Shown piece after piece: positions 25,720 to 35,308 of a stretch of DNA of 64,000 nt. Position 1 is the stretch's first letter. Every line of letters starts with the position of its first letter. Under the pieces are notes generated by a model, which searched no databases, was not told where the DNA came from, and was given only the letters and a program-made list of their open reading frames with translations. The translations under genes were made by a program, and so were the position numbers. The stretch comes from Nocardioides allogilvus (GTDB lineage: Bacteria; Actinomycetota; Actinomycetes; Propionibacteriales; Nocardioidaceae): NCBI RefSeq assembly GCF_003047285.1, contig NZ_PZYX01000002.1, forward strand, positions 372,001 through 436,000. The letters are read 5' to 3'.

Positions 25720-27132
25720 TCAGACCTCCACGCTGACGAGGTCAGCAGGTGACGAGAGCGTGCCGCGCACAGCGGTGGCGGCAGCTACGGGGATGGACAC
25801 GAGGTGGGTGCGACCACCCTTGCCCTGACGACCTTCGAAGTTGCGGTTGGAGGTGGAGGCGCTGCGCTCACCGACGGCCAGCTGGTCGGGGTTCATGCCC
25901 AGGCACATCGAGCAGCCCGCACCACGCCATTCGGCGCCGGCCTCGATGAAGACCTTGTCCAGGCCCTCCTCCATCGCCTGCAGGCGCACCCGCACCGAGC
26001 CGGGCACGACGAGCAGGCGGGTGCCGTCGGCGACCTTGTGGCCCTTGATGATCTCGGCCGCGAGGCGCAGGTCCTCGATGCGGCCGTTGGTGCAGGAGCC
26101 GACGAACACCGTGTCGACGTGGACGTCGCGCATCGGCGTACCGGCCTCGAGGCCCATGTACTTCAGGGCGTTCTCGGCCGCGATCCGGTCGGACTCCTCC
26201 TCGAAGTCGGAGGGAGTCGGCACGAGGCCGCCGAGCGGCACGCCCTGGCCGGGGTTGGTGCCCCAGGTGACGAACGGGGTCATGGTCGAGGCGTCGAGGA
26301 CGATCTCCGCGTCGAAGACCGCGTCGTCGTCGGTGACCAGCGTCTTCCAGTGCTCCACCGCGGCGTCCCAGTCGGCACCCTTCGGCGCCTCCGGCTTGCC
26401 CTCGATGTAGTCGAAGGTGGTCTGGTCGGGAGCGATGAGGCCGGCCTTCGCGCCCCACTCGATGCTCATGTTGCAGACCGTCATCCGGCCCTCCATCGAG
26501 AGCTCCTCGATGGCCTGGCCGCGGTACTCGACGATGTAGCCCTGGCCGCCACCGGTGCCGGTGTGGGTGATCAGGGTCAGCACCATGTCCTTGGCGGTGA
26601 CGCCGGGCGGCAGCGAGCCGTTGATGGTCACGGCCATCGTCTTCGGCTTGGCCTGCATGAGGGTCTGGGTCGCGAGGACGTGCTCGACCTCGGAGGTGCC
26701 GATGCCGAAGGCGATCGCGCCGAAGGCGCCGTGGGTCGAGGTGTGGCTGTCGCCGCACACGATCGTCATGCCCGGCTGGGTCAGGCCGAGCTGCGGGCCG
26801 ACGACGTGCACGATCCCCTGCTCGACGTCACCGAGCGGGTGCAGGCGCACCCCGAACTCGGCGGCGTTGCGACGCAGGGTGTCGACCTGGGTCTTGGAGA
26901 CCGGGTCGGCGATCGGCTTGTCCCAGTCGATCGTCGGGACGTTGTGGTCCTCGGTCGCGAGCGTCAGGTCGGGGCGGCGGACCTGACGGCCCGCCAGGCG
27001 CAGGCCGTCGAAGGCCTGCGGCGAGGTCACCTCGTGGATGAGGTGGAGATCGATGTAGAGAAGGTCGGGCTCCCCTGGGGCACTACGGACGACGTGTTCG
27101 TCCCACACCTTCTCGGCCAGGGTCTTGCCCAT
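25720..27132 (-). CDS. leuC: 3-isopropylmalate dehydratase large subunit
   Basis: LeuC is the aconitase-like subunit carrying the [4Fe-4S] cluster. The 470-residue protein begins [15 protein letters not shown]. It has [15 protein letters not shown] near the middle and the cluster Cys in GSCTNGR and [15 protein letters not shown] stands eight bases before the ATG at 27132; the in-frame start further out lies in the ndgR promoter region. Its promoter region faces ndgR, whose product normally controls leuCD in actinobacteria. Confidence 0.96.
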   Translation of the reverse strand: MGKTLAEKVWDEHVVRSAPGEPDLLYIDLHLIHEVTSPQAFDGLRLAGRQVRRPDLTLATEDHNVPTIDWDKPIADPVSKTQVDTLRRNAAEFGVRLHPLGDVEQGIVHVVGPQLGLTQPGMTIVCGDSHTSTHGAFGAIAFGIGTSEVEHVLATQTLMQAKPKTMAVTINGSLPPGVTAKDMVLTLITHTGTGGGQGYIVEYRGQAIEELSMEGRMTVCNMSIEWGAKAGLIAPDQTTFDYIEGKPEAPKGADWDAAVEHWKTLVTDDDAVFDAEIVLDASTMTPFVTWGTNPGQGVPLGGLVPTPSDFEEESDRIAAENALKYMGLEAGTPMRDVHVDTVFVGSCTNGRIEDLRLAAEIIKGHKVADGTRLLVVPGSVRVRLQAMEEGLDKVFIEAGAEWRGAGCSMCLGMNPDQLAVGERSASTSNRNFEGRQGKGGRTHLVSIPVAAATAVRGTLSSPADLVSVEV

Positions 27133-27252
27133 TGTCTTGCTCCTTCTCGCATGAGAGTTGGTCGTACGGCGCAGCGCCGGCCGCATCTGTTCGCTCGCCG
27201 ACGCCTTCGTGGTGGTCTCCGACACTACCGCTTGCATCCCATGATCTGAGAC

Positions 27253-27264
27253 GGCAGTATTGCC
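27253..27264. promoter_or_regulatory. Candidate NdgR operator
   Basis: The palindrome GGCAGTATTGCC (4-bp arms GGCA/TGCC) ends 2 bases before the ndgR ATG, within the 134-bp divergent region shared with leuC. Its position fits autoregulation and control of leuCD, but the match to a defined NdgR consensus was not tested. Confidence 0.4.
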
Positions 27265-27266
27265 AT

Positions 27267-27989
27267 ATGGACAACTCTAGCGGAGTCGGCGTGCTCGACA
27301 AGGCCGCCCTCGTGCTCTCTGCCCTCGAAGCCGGACCTGCCACCCTGGCCGGTCTCGTCGCCGGCACCGGGCTCGCCCGTCCCACCGCCCACCGCCTCGC
27401 CGTCGCGCTGGAGCACCACCGGCTCGTGGCCCGCGACATGCAGGGCCGCTTCGTGCTCGGGCCGCGACTGGCCGAGCTGTCCGCCGCCGCCGGCGAGGAC
27501 CGCCTGCTCGCCGCCGCCGGCCCGGTCCTGGCCCGCCTGCGCGACATCACCGGCGAGTCCGCCCAGCTGTGGCGCCGCCAGGGCGACCACCGCGTCTGCG
27601 TCGCCGCCGCCGAGCGTCCCTCCGGCCTGCGCGACACGATCCCGATCGGTTCCCAGCTGACGATGCGCGCCGGCTCCGCCGCCCAGGTGCTGCTCGCCTG
27701 GGAGGACCCCGAGCGCATGCACCGCGGCCTGCTCAACGCCGCCTTCTCCGCCACCGCCCTGTCCGGCATCCGCCGCCGGGGCTGGGCCCAGTCCATCGGT
27801 GAGCGCGAGCAGGGCGTCGCCTCGGTGTCGGCCCCCGTCCGCTCCCCCGGCGGCAAGATCATCGCCGCCGTCTCGGTCTCGGGTCCGCTCGAGCGCCTCT
27901 CGCGCCAGCCCGGTCGCATGCACGCGCCCGCCGTGCTCGCTGCTGCCGACCGGCTGTCCGAGTCGCTGCGCCGCGCGGCCGCCGACTAG
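27267..27989 (+). CDS. ndgR: IclR-family regulator, NdgR/LtbR type
   Basis: This 240-residue IclR-family protein has an N-terminal winged helix (about 8-70; [22 protein letters not shown]) and a C-terminal effector domain. Its position divergent to leuCD is the hallmark of NdgR (Streptomyces) and LtbR (Corynebacterium), which control leucine and other amino acid genes. The start is the ATG at 27267 ([15 protein letters not shown]), the standard N-terminus; the frame upstream to 27132 is a shadow of the promoter and leuC start. The assignment rests on family plus context. Confidence 0.9.
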   Translation: MDNSSGVGVLDKAALVLSALEAGPATLAGLVAGTGLARPTAHRLAVALEHHRLVARDMQGRFVLGPRLAELSAAAGEDRLLAAAGPVLARLRDITGESAQLWRRQGDHRVCVAAAERPSGLRDTIPIGSQLTMRAGSAAQVLLAWEDPERMHRGLLNAAFSATALSGIRRRGWAQSIGEREQGVASVSAPVRSPGGKIIAAVSVSGPLERLSRQPGRMHAPAVLAAADRLSESLRRAAAD

Positions 27990-28017
27990 GACGGCCCCGA
28001 TCGGGTACGGCCCGGTC

Positions 28018-28221
28018 ATGACCAACACTCCTGACGAACGTCCCGACGAGCAGGGCCAGGTGTCCGAGGTGTCGCGCCTGAGCGGCGAGCCTGAGCCCAT
28101 CGACCCCTCCGACGCCACGGCCGGCGCCCCCGAGGGAGAGTCCGGCGAGCCCGACGAGGGTGAGGCCGGTCCGAACGCCCGACCCGCGGAGAACATCCGC
28201 GAGAGCCATCTCGACCACTGA
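28018..28221 (+). CDS. Small acidic protein, probably disordered
   Basis: This 67-residue protein (MTNTPDERPDEQGQVSEVS at the start) is rich in Glu, Asp, Pro and Gly, has no hydrophobic core, and ends ENIRESHLDH. It follows ndgR by 28 bp. I do not recognise it. The coding call rests on an open frame with actinobacterial codon use and position between two genes on the same strand; there is no strong ribosome site (TACGGC lies 6 bases before the ATG). Confidence 0.5.
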   Translation: MTNTPDERPDEQGQVSEVSRLSGEPEPIDPSDATAGAPEGESGEPDEGEAGPNARPAENIRESHLDH

Positions 28222-28269
28222 GTACCCGTCCGGTGGTGCCGGCGCCCGGAGGGGCGATTCACTGGTGAC

Positions 28270-28683
28270 ATGAGCCTCGCCGTCGCAGCCCTGGTCCGCG
28301 TCGTCGCCATGGGGGCCGCCCTCGCCGCCTACTACGCGGCGATCCCCCTCCTCTTCCCCGATGACGGGGGTGGGGCGAACATCGGCGCCGGGCTGATCGT
28401 GTTCGGTGCGCTGGTGCTGATCAGCTTCGGCTGGGCCTTCGTCGATGGCGCCGCTCGGGACCTCTCCGGCGCGATCATCATCTGGGCGATCGTGGCCGCC
28501 GCCTTCTCCGTCGGCTGGCTCCTCGTGCGCGCGGTGATCGAGGCCGACGCGAGCACGAGTGCGTCGGAGCTCATCCGCCACGACCTCGGCGGCGTGCCGT
28601 TCACCCTGGGGCTGGTGCTCGTCCCGGCGGTCGTGGGAGCGGTCGTGGGCGGCGCGTTGCGACCGGCTGGGAGCAGTCACTGA
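28270..28683 (+). CDS. Four-helix integral membrane protein, unknown function
   Basis: This 137-residue protein has four hydrophobic segments, roughly residues 3-27, 35-57, 66-90 and 111-132. The second and third segments lie on either side of a short FVDGAARDLSG loop. It ends 2 bp before the convergent ogt stop. No catalytic or binding motif is visible and I do not recognise a family. The ATG at 28270 follows GGTGAC with a weak ribosome site. Confidence 0.65.
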   Translation: MSLAVAALVRVVAMGAALAAYYAAIPLLFPDDGGGANIGAGLIVFGALVLISFGWAFVDGAARDLSGAIIIWAIVAAAFSVGWLLVRAVIEADASTSASELIRHDLGGVPFTLGLVLVPAVVGAVVGGALRPAGSSH

Positions 28684-28684
28684 G

Positions 28685-29167
28685 TCAGAAGAGCGCGTCC
28701 TGCTCCAGCTCGAGCAGCGTCTGCTTGCGCTCGATGCCGCCGGCATAGCCGGTCAGCGTCCCGTTGGCGCCGATCACCCGGTGGCACGCGATGACGATCG
28801 GGATCGGGTTGCGGCCGTTGGCCAGCCCGACTGCGCGGCTCGCCGCGTTGGTCATGCCGAGGCGTCCGGCGATCTCTCCGTAGGACGCGGTCTCGCCGTA
28901 CGGGATGAGGCGCAGCTGTTCCCAGACGCGCTGCTGGAACGCCGTGCCGTGAGGCGCGAGCGGGAGGTCGAACTCCTTGAGGTCGCGCTCGAAGTAGGCC
29001 GTGAGCTGACGCACGGCCTCGGCCAGGAGGGGGTGGTCCTCGCTGCGGTCGCCGAGCGGGCGTCCGTCCGCGGGCTGCCGGAACGGGAAGAACTCGATGG
29101 CACTGATCATGCCGTCGCGCTCGATGATCCGCAGGTCGCCGATGGGTGAGGGCAACACGGTCCACAT
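28685..29167 (-). CDS. ogt: Methylated-DNA--[protein]-cysteine S-methyltransferase
   Basis: This 160-residue suicide enzyme removes O6-alkyl groups from guanine. The C-terminal domain has the acceptor motif ACHRVIGANG, in which Ala replaces the Pro of the usual PCHRV; the helix-turn-helix part IPYGETASYGEIAGRLG and GLANGRNPIPIV are typical. The start is ATG 29167, preceded by GGAG, immediately after the AdaA-AlkA gene stop, so the two alkylation-repair genes form one unit. The in-frame upstream extension overlaps the fusion gene. Confidence 0.92.
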   Translation of the reverse strand: MWTVLPSPIGDLRIIERDGMISAIEFFPFRQPADGRPLGDRSEDHPLLAEAVRQLTAYFERDLKEFDLPLAPHGTAFQQRVWEQLRLIPYGETASYGEIAGRLGMTNAASRAVGLANGRNPIPIVIACHRVIGANGTLTGYAGGIERKQTLLELEQDALF

Positions 29168-29168
29168 G

Positions 29169-30641
29169 TCAGTTGTCTCCTTGGGGTTGCGAGAGAGAGT
29201 GCCAGAGATAGGTCTGTGCGTAGGAGCGCCAGGGACGCCAGGCCTGGCTGTCCAGGTCGGGTGGAGCACCGAGCCGGCGGAGCGCGTCGCGGGTGCCGAG
29301 GTCGGTGGCGAGGAAGACGTCGGGGTGGCCGAGGGCGCGCATCGCGATGTAGTCGGCCGTCCATGGTCCGATCCCGGGCAGGTCGAGGAGTCCGGCGCGT
29401 ACGGCGTCGCGGTCATCACCCCGGTCGAGCACCACGACCTTCTCGGCCAGCGCCCGGCACAGGCCGGTCAGGGCACGGCCCCGGGCGCGCGGCATCGGCA
29501 GGTCTTCGGGGTCGATCCCGGCGATCGACTCCATGCTCGGGAAGAGGTGGGTCAGACCGGGGACGGTGGTCTGGATCTCGGTGCCGTGCTGCTGCGTCAA
29601 GCGGGCGGCGACGGTGCGCGCGCCGGCCACGCTGACCTGCTGCCCCAGCACGGCGCGTACGGCGATCTCGTTGCCGTCGACGTGGCCCGGGACGCGCAGG
29701 CCGGGGGTCCGCCTGACCAGCCGCCCCAGGACCTTGTCGCCCGCGAAGGCGTCGGCCACGGCCACCGGGTCGCAGTCCGCGTCGAGGAGGCGGCGAGCCC
29801 GCTCGACTGCCGCGGAGGTGTCACGCAGGTCCGTGAGGGCGAGCTCGGCACGGACGAACTCGGTCGTGCCGCCGACCGGCACGTCGGGCAGCGTGAGCCG
29901 GATGGTCCCGGGGCCGTGGGGCAGCGCGAGGGTCCGGGCGTAGGTGTCGCCGTCGACGACCTCCACTCCCGGGACCGCCCGCAGCGCGAGGAAGTCGAGC
30001 AGGTCGCGACCGGCATAGGGCGTGCGCACGGGCAGCCGCATCACCACGCTGCCGTCGGCGATCGTGGGCCGGCGCCGACGCCCGCGCAGCTCGGTCGGCG
30101 ACACGGCATAGACCTCGCGCACCGTCTCGTTGAACTGGCGGACGCTGCTGAAGCCGGCGGCGAAGGCGACGTCGGCGAAGCTCATGTCGGTGGTCTCGAT
30201 CAGGATGCGAGCCGTCTGGGCACGTCGGGCCCGCGCGAGGGCGAGCGGGCCGGCGCCGAGCTCGTGGGTGAGGAGGCGTCCGAGGTGCCGGGGCGTGTAG
30301 CCGACGCGGGCGGCCAGGCCCTCGACTCCCTCCCGGTCGACCAGGCCGTCGGCGATCAGCCGCATCGTGCGACCGGCGACGTCGGCGGCCACGTCCCAGT
30401 CGGGGCTGCCCGGCGTCGCGTCGGGCAGGCACCGCTTGCAGGCCCGGAAGCCCGCTGCCTGACAGGCCGCCGCCGTCGGCCGGAAGGTGACGTTGGCGAA
30501 GCCGGGCGTGCGAGCAGGACAGCTCGGGCGGCAGTAGATCCCCGTCGTCGCGACGCAGGTGTAGAACACGCCGTCGAAGCGGCGGTCCCTGCTCTTCACG
30601 GCCCGGTAGCAGGACTCGGGGTCGAGGTCGGTGCGCTGCAT
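29169..30641 (-). CDS. AdaA-AlkA fusion: methyl-phosphotriester sensor/regulator joined to 3-methyladenine DNA glycosylase II
   Basis: The 490-residue protein joins three parts. Residues 1-80 are the Ada zinc domain with Cys37, Cys41, Cys68 and Cys71 (the likely methyl-acceptor is one of these). About 85-190 is an AraC-type DNA-binding domain (VYAVSPTEL at its end). From about 200 to the end is an AlkA glycosylase domain with the helix-hairpin-helix LPGIGPWTADYIAMRALG and the catalytic Asp in FLATDLG. In the known adaptive response, methylation of the sensor Cys turns the protein into an activator. Here sensor and glycosylase are one polypeptide, with Ogt encoded directly behind. Confidence 0.93.
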   Translation of the reverse strand: MQRTDLDPESCYRAVKSRDRRFDGVFYTCVATTGIYCRPSCPARTPGFANVTFRPTAAACQAAGFRACKRCLPDATPGSPDWDVAADVAGRTMRLIADGLVDREGVEGLAARVGYTPRHLGRLLTHELGAGPLALARARRAQTARILIETTDMSFADVAFAAGFSSVRQFNETVREVYAVSPTELRGRRRRPTIADGSVVMRLPVRTPYAGRDLLDFLALRAVPGVEVVDGDTYARTLALPHGPGTIRLTLPDVPVGGTTEFVRAELALTDLRDTSAAVERARRLLDADCDPVAVADAFAGDKVLGRLVRRTPGLRVPGHVDGNEIAVRAVLGQQVSVAGARTVAARLTQQHGTEIQTTVPGLTHLFPSMESIAGIDPEDLPMPRARGRALTGLCRALAEKVVVLDRGDDRDAVRAGLLDLPGIGPWTADYIAMRALGHPDVFLATDLGTRDALRRLGAPPDLDSQAWRPWRSYAQTYLWHSLSQPQGDN

Positions 30642-30764
30642 GCTGACGAGTCTGACGCAGTCCCGGCGACGGCTCTAGCGGGAATCGGACACGACGGCCG
30701 ACCGGTCACGAAGTGCCCGTCCGCGCGGGGGCGGCGCACCTTTGTGCCCGGTCGGGAAATGCAA

Positions 30765-30792
30765 GAAGGCCAGTCCTGACGGACTGGCCTTC
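30765..30792. terminator. Terminator of the tRNA-Gln/tRNA-Glu transcript
   Basis: GAAGGCCAGTCC and GGACTGGCCTTC form a perfect 12-bp stem with a 4-base loop, 9 bp beyond the tRNA-Glu 3' end on the minus strand, followed by TTGCATTT. Confidence 0.75.
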
Positions 30793-30801
30793 TCAGTGTT
30801 G

Positions 30802-30874
30802 TACCCCCGACCGGATTCGAACCGGCGCTACCGCCGTGAGAGGGCGGCGTGCTAGGCCGCTACACAACGGGGGC
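30802..30874 (-). tRNA. tRNA-Glu (anticodon CTC)
   Basis: The 73-base minus-strand sequence folds as a cloverleaf: acceptor GCCCCCG/CGGGGGT, anticodon stem CCGCC/GGCGG, anticodon loop CTCTCAC with CTC at 30840-30838, and a T arm containing GGTTCGAATCC. CCA is not encoded. It reads GAG glutamate codons. Confidence 0.97.
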
Positions 30875-30953
30875 AAGCACTGCTTTGACGCGGAGGGAAC
30901 TATAGCCAAGGCCGTAGTTACGCTCCAAATCCCCGCTGTTGGGCGGAGATTCG

Positions 30954-31025
30954 CTGGGATACTAGGACTCGAACCTAGAATAACTGGACCAGAACCAGTC
31001 GTGTTGCCAATTACACCATATCCCA
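30954..31025 (-). tRNA. tRNA-Gln (anticodon CTG)
   Basis: The 72-base cloverleaf has acceptor TGGGATA/TATCCCA, anticodon stem ACTGG/CCAGT, loop TTCTGGT with anticodon CTG, T loop GGTTCGAGTCC, and discriminator G. It lies 79 bp upstream of tRNA-Glu on the same strand; the pair is a common actinobacterial arrangement. It reads CAG. Confidence 0.97.
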
Positions 31026-31126
31026 CTGACTTACTGGTTTTCGGTCCTTCTGACGCGTCTTCAGGACCGAGAGGAAACCCTACACGTGACCGCGCGGCCC
31101 TTCCAAAATGGCCCGGTCCATCACCG

Positions 31127-32917
31127 TCAGAACCACGCGTCGCGCATGCTCAGCGCGGTGTCGTCACCGGAGGCCAGCAGGTCGAACTGCACGCGGGTGC
31201 GCGGCAGCTCCCAGCGGAAGAAGTAGGCCGCAGCCTGGCGCTTGCCGTCGTAGAAGTCGCCGGCCTTGTCAGCGCACGCGACGCGCTGCTCGAGCCAGAT
31301 CCAGGCCACCACGACGTGGCCGACCGCTTCGACGAATGCCGTCGAGTTGGCCATCATCCGGTCGAGGTCACCGAGGTCGGCAAGTGCCCCGATGGTGCTC
31401 GCCAGCTGGTCCAACGACTCCTGGAGACGTCCCGCGAAGTCCGCGGTGTCTCCCCCGAGGTCGGTGGCGCGTTCGATCGTCACGGCCATCCGCGCACCCA
31501 GCACCTGCAGCCGGGCGCCACCGTCAGCCAGCACCTTGCGCCCGAGGAGATCGAGACCCTGGATGCCGTGGGTCCCTTCGTGGATCTGGTTGAGACGATT
31601 GTCGCGGTAGTGCTGCTCGACGTCGTGGTCGCGGGTGTAGCCCGCACCACCGAGCACCTGGATGGCGAGGCTGTTCGCCTCCAGGCACCAGACAGAGGGC
31701 CAGTCCTTGACGATCGGCGTGAGCACCTCGAGGACCTGGGAGGCCTCATTGCGTTCGGCCTCCGTCGGGGCGGTGAGCAGATCGTCATGGACCCTCGCGG
31801 CATAGAGCACCAGCGCGAGCGCACCTTCGACATAGGCCTTCTGCGCCAGCAGCATGCGGCGTACGTCTGCGTGCTCCACCAAGGGGACCTGGGGGTCCTC
31901 CGGGCCGGCCGCCATGGGGCGACCCTGTGGCCGAGAGCGGGCGTAGGCGAGGGACTTCAGGTAGCCGGTGTAGCCGAGTGCAGCACCGGCCAGCCCGACC
32001 CCGATCCGAGCCTCGTTCATCATCGTGAACATGCACGACAGCCCACGGTGCGGCTCTCCGACGAGGTAGCCCACTGCGCCCGGCTGGCCGCCCGGCGTGA
32101 ACGCGCCGGAACCGAAGCTCGGCGCAGTGTTGACCGTGCCGCGCCAGCCCATCTTGTGGTTGATGCCGGTCAGCGTCACGTCGTTGCGCTCGCCGAGCGA
32201 GCCGTCGTCGTCCACGAGGACCTTCGGCACCAGGAACAACGAGATGCCACGCGTGCCCGACGGACCACCCGGGATCTTGGCAAGCACGAGGTGCACGATG
32301 TTGTCAGCGAGCTCGTGGTCGCCTGCGGAGATCCACATCTTCTGGCCGAAGAGCCGGTAGGTCCCGTCGTCCTGCGGGACCGCGCGCGTCGTGATGTCGG
32401 CCAGGTTCGATCCCGACTCCGGCTCCGAGAGCGCCATCGTGCCGAGGAAGCGGCCCTCGAGCAGCGCCGGCACGAACTTCTCGACCAGGTCGGGCGGCGC
32501 GTGGTGGACCAGCAGGTTGGCGTTGCCGGCCGTGAGGGACAGATAGCCCGTGGTGCCGATGTTCGCGGCGGCGAACCAGGCTCCGGATGCCACGCTCACC
32601 ACGGTGGGGAGCTGCAGTCCGTCGTGCTCGGCGTCGAAGCCCAGGCGCAGCAGGTCGGAGGCGGCGTACGCCTCGACAGCCTTCTTGACCTCGGGCAGCA
32701 GGTGCACGGACTCGCCGTCCCAGGTGGGCTCTGCCAGGTCGGCTGCGCGGTTGTGCGGGGCGAACAGGTCGGTGGCGAGGCGCTCACTCAGACCGAGGAC
32801 ACCGTCGAAGGTCTCACGCGAGTGCTCGGCATACCTCTCCCGAGCCGTGAGGGACTCGACATCGAGCCACTCGTGCAGCAGGAACTCCAGGTCTCGCCTG
32901 GACAGGATCTCCGACAT
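31127..32917 (-). CDS. Acyl-CoA dehydrogenase
   Basis: This 596-residue FAD enzyme belongs to the long (about 600 aa) acyl-CoA dehydrogenase group. Family signatures are FLGTMALSEPESGSNLADI (CoA/FAD contact), GQKMWISAGDHELADNI, and QVLGGAGYTRDHDVEQHYRDNRLNQIHEGTHGIQ near the C-terminal catalytic region; a C-terminal extension follows. It should oxidise an acyl-CoA in beta-oxidation, substrate unknown. The start is the ATG at 32917 (MSEILSRRDLEFLLHEW); the long frame upstream is a shadow of the CPBP gene. Confidence 0.93.
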   Translation of the reverse strand: MSEILSRRDLEFLLHEWLDVESLTARERYAEHSRETFDGVLGLSERLATDLFAPHNRAADLAEPTWDGESVHLLPEVKKAVEAYAASDLLRLGFDAEHDGLQLPTVVSVASGAWFAAANIGTTGYLSLTAGNANLLVHHAPPDLVEKFVPALLEGRFLGTMALSEPESGSNLADITTRAVPQDDGTYRLFGQKMWISAGDHELADNIVHLVLAKIPGGPSGTRGISLFLVPKVLVDDDGSLGERNDVTLTGINHKMGWRGTVNTAPSFGSGAFTPGGQPGAVGYLVGEPHRGLSCMFTMMNEARIGVGLAGAALGYTGYLKSLAYARSRPQGRPMAAGPEDPQVPLVEHADVRRMLLAQKAYVEGALALVLYAARVHDDLLTAPTEAERNEASQVLEVLTPIVKDWPSVWCLEANSLAIQVLGGAGYTRDHDVEQHYRDNRLNQIHEGTHGIQGLDLLGRKVLADGGARLQVLGARMAVTIERATDLGGDTADFAGRLQESLDQLASTIGALADLGDLDRMMANSTAFVEAVGHVVVAWIWLEQRVACADKAGDFYDGKRQAAAYFFRWELPRTRVQFDLLASGDDTALSMRDAWF

Positions 32918-32928
32918 GGCGGTGCCTC

Positions 32929-33840
32929 TCAGGTTGGCGCGTGGGTCGTCGCGAGGCCCCAGCGCCGGGCCAGGCGCGTCGCCAGGACGAGGTAGACCAA
33001 CGACTGGGTGAGTGTCCCCGGGAGGCTCCACCACGTGCCACCAGTGGGGTTCAGGGCGCTGCTCATGTCGGTGAACGCGAGCGCGAGGCCGAAGGCGAGG
33101 AAGTTGTTCAGGACGTGCATCGCGATGCCCGCCTCGAGCCCACCGGTGAGGATCACCAGGGTGCCGGCCACCAGCCCGAACGCGAAGCGGTCGACGAAGA
33201 TCGGCAGGTCCTGGCCGATGCCGTGGGCCAGGGCGAAGAGCAGTGACGAGAGCAGCACCGCGACGACGCGGTTGCCGAACACGCCACCGAACGCTTGCAT
33301 GAGGTAGCCGCGGAACGCGAACTCCTCCCCCGCAGCCTGCAGCGGCGTGAGCAGGAGCACCACGAGCAGGAAGTCGCGGGTGGTCGAGGTGAAGGCGTTG
33401 GGCTCGCTCGCCAGCTCGGTGCCGCCGCCCTGGGGCACCACCGTGGACACCAGCACGGTCGCGACCAGAGCCACGACGGACAGGCCCAGGCAGGCCAGGA
33501 AGAACCGCCAGCGGATCCTGCGGGCGACCGACATCAACCACCCGGGCCCGAGCCCGTGCAGGGCGAGGTTGACCAGGATCGCGACCGGGATGGCCGATGC
33601 GAGCACGAGGTTGACGTAGGCCAGGCCGAGCGGCGTCACGTCGTCGAGGTCGAGCACGGACTCCACGCCGGCACCGACCGGCTCGCCGGTGGCCAGCAGC
33701 CAGGCGACGACCGGGAAGAGTGCTCCGATCGGCGCCAGGACGAAGACCCCGAGCACCACGAGCAGCACGCCGACGACTGGTCGCCACCTGCCCGGTCGGC
33801 CGAGGCGCTGCAGCCGGTGGTATTCCAGGCCCGCGCCCAT
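32929..33840 (-). CDS. CPBP-family intramembrane metalloprotease
   Basis: This 303-residue membrane protein belongs to the CAAX/bacteriocin-processing (Abi) family. The conserved motifs lie in the C-terminal half: EEFAFRG (EExxxR), FALAHG (FxxxH) and HVLNNFLAF (HxxxN), which bind a catalytic metal within the membrane. Some eight hydrophobic segments are visible. The ATG at 33840 follows GAGTGACG. Substrates of bacterial CPBP proteins are mostly unknown; roles in self-immunity or peptide processing are known for a few. It is 12 bp upstream of the acyl-CoA dehydrogenase, so co-transcription is plausible. Confidence 0.88.
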   Translation of the reverse strand: MGAGLEYHRLQRLGRPGRWRPVVGVLLVVLGVFVLAPIGALFPVVAWLLATGEPVGAGVESVLDLDDVTPLGLAYVNLVLASAIPVAILVNLALHGLGPGWLMSVARRIRWRFFLACLGLSVVALVATVLVSTVVPQGGGTELASEPNAFTSTTRDFLLVVLLLTPLQAAGEEFAFRGYLMQAFGGVFGNRVVAVLLSSLLFALAHGIGQDLPIFVDRFAFGLVAGTLVILTGGLEAGIAMHVLNNFLAFGLALAFTDMSSALNPTGGTWWSLPGTLTQSLVYLVLATRLARRWGLATTHAPT

Positions 33841-33856
33841 CGTCACTCGGGCCTGC

Positions 33857-35308
33857 TCACTCGGACATCGCGTCGCGCAGGCGCGCGATGGAGCGCTCGC
33901 GACCGAGCAGCTCGAGGGACTCGAACAGCGGCGGGCTGATCTTGCGGCCCGAGATCGCGATCCGGACCGGTCCGAACGCGTTGCGCGGCTTGAGCCCCAG
34001 CTCGTCGACCAGCTTGGCTCGGAGCGCCTCGTCGATGGCGGCGGTGCTCCACACGTCGATGGCCGACAGGGCGTCGTACGCCGCCTGCACGACCTCGCGC
34101 CCGGCATCGTCGAGATCGTCGTGGCGCACGAAGTCGGCGTCGGCGACGAACAGGAAGTCGAGCATCGGCGCGGCCTCGGTGAGCTTGTTGATGCGTTCAC
34201 CGACGAGCGGCATCGCCAGCTCGAGCAGCTGCGCGTCCGCATCGGAGACAGGATCGCCCAGCACTCCGGCCGTCTTGAGGAAGGGCAGTGCCCGGTGGGT
34301 GATGTCGTCGAGCGAGAGCAGTCGCATGTGCGAGGCGTTGATCGCGTCGGCCTTCTTGATGTCGAAGCGCGCCGGGTTGGGGTTGACGTCGCCGATGTCG
34401 AACGCCTCGACCATCTCCTCCATGGAGAAGATGTCGCGGTCGCCGGAGATCGCCCACCCCAGCAGGGCCAGGTAGTTGAGCAGGCCCTCGGGCAGGAAGC
34501 CCTGGTCGCGGTAGGCCAGCGCGTGCGCCTCGGGGTCCCGCTTGGAGAGCTTCTTGTTGCCCTGCCCCATGACGTAGGGCAGGTGCCCGTAGCTCGGGGT
34601 CGCCGTCGCGATCCCGACCTCCTTCAGGGCCTCGAAGAGGGCCAGCTGCCGAGGGGTGCTCGAGAGCAGGTCCTCGCCGCGCAGCACGTGGGTGATCTCC
34701 ATCAGCGCGTCGTCGACGGGGTTGACCAGCGTGTAGAGCGGGTCGCCGTTGGCGCGGCACAGCGCGAAGTCGGGGACGTTCGCGGTCTCGAACGTGATGT
34801 CGCCGCGGACCAGGTCGGTCCAGGTGATCGACCCGTCGGGCATCCGGAACCGGACGATGGGCTTGCGACCATCTGCCTCGAACGCGGCCCGCTGCTCGGC
34901 GGTGAGCTCGCGACAGAAGCCGTCGTAGCCCATCACCTTGGAGCCGCTCGCCTTGCGCCGTACGTCGACCTCGTCGTTGGTGCAGAAGCACTCATAGGTG
35001 TAGGACGAGTCGCGCAGCCGCGCGAGGGCGTCGGCGTAGATCTCGCCGCGCTCGCTCTGCTTGTACGGGCCGTGCGGGCCGCCGACCTCGATGCCCTCGT
35101 CCCAGGTGAGCCCGAGCCAGCGCCACAGGTCCAGGATCCCGTCATAGGACTCCTGGGTGCTGCGCTCCTTGTCGGTGTCCTCCATCCGGAAGACGATCGT
35201 GCCGCCGTGGTGGCGCGCGAACGCCCAGTTGAACAGCGCCGTGCGGGCGAGGCCGACGTGCGGGGAGCCCGTCGGGGACGGGCAGAAACGGACGCGGACC
35301 TTGCTCAT
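33857..35308 (-). CDS. gltX: Glutamate--tRNA ligase
   Basis: GltX charges tRNA-Glu and, where GatCAB is used, mischarges tRNA-Gln. The 483-residue class I synthetase shows [20 protein letters not shown] with the HIGH-like HVGL, and KKLSKRD as the KMSKS loop (about 233-239). The GCxx-type zinc site of some bacteria is not obvious. The ATG at 35308 has AGGTGG upstream and overlaps the preceding gene's stop. The matching tRNA-Glu and tRNA-Gln genes lie 3-4 kb away. Confidence 0.96.
   Translation of the reverse strand: MSKVRVRFCPSPTGSPHVGLARTALFNWAFARHHGGTIVFRMEDTDKERSTQESYDGILDLWRWLGLTWDEGIEVGGPHGPYKQSERGEIYADALARLRDSSYTYECFCTNDEVDVRRKASGSKVMGYDGFCRELTAEQRAAFEADGRKPIVRFRMPDGSITWTDLVRGDITFETANVPDFALCRANGDPLYTLVNPVDDALMEITHVLRGEDLLSSTPRQLALFEALKEVGIATATPSYGHLPYVMGQGNKKLSKRDPEAHALAYRDQGFLPEGLLNYLALLGWAISGDRDIFSMEEMVEAFDIGDVNPNPARFDIKKADAINASHMRLLSLDDITHRALPFLKTAGVLGDPVSDADAQLLELAMPLVGERINKLTEAAPMLDFLFVADADFVRHDDLDDAGREVVQAAYDALSAIDVWSTAAIDEALRAKLVDELGLKPRNAFGPVRIAISGRKISPPLFESLELLGRERSIARLRDAMSE

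Noticed and set aside
30713..32995. Plus-strand frame spanning both tRNAs and the acyl-CoA dehydrogenase
   Set aside because: Antisense to tRNA genes and a secure CDS.
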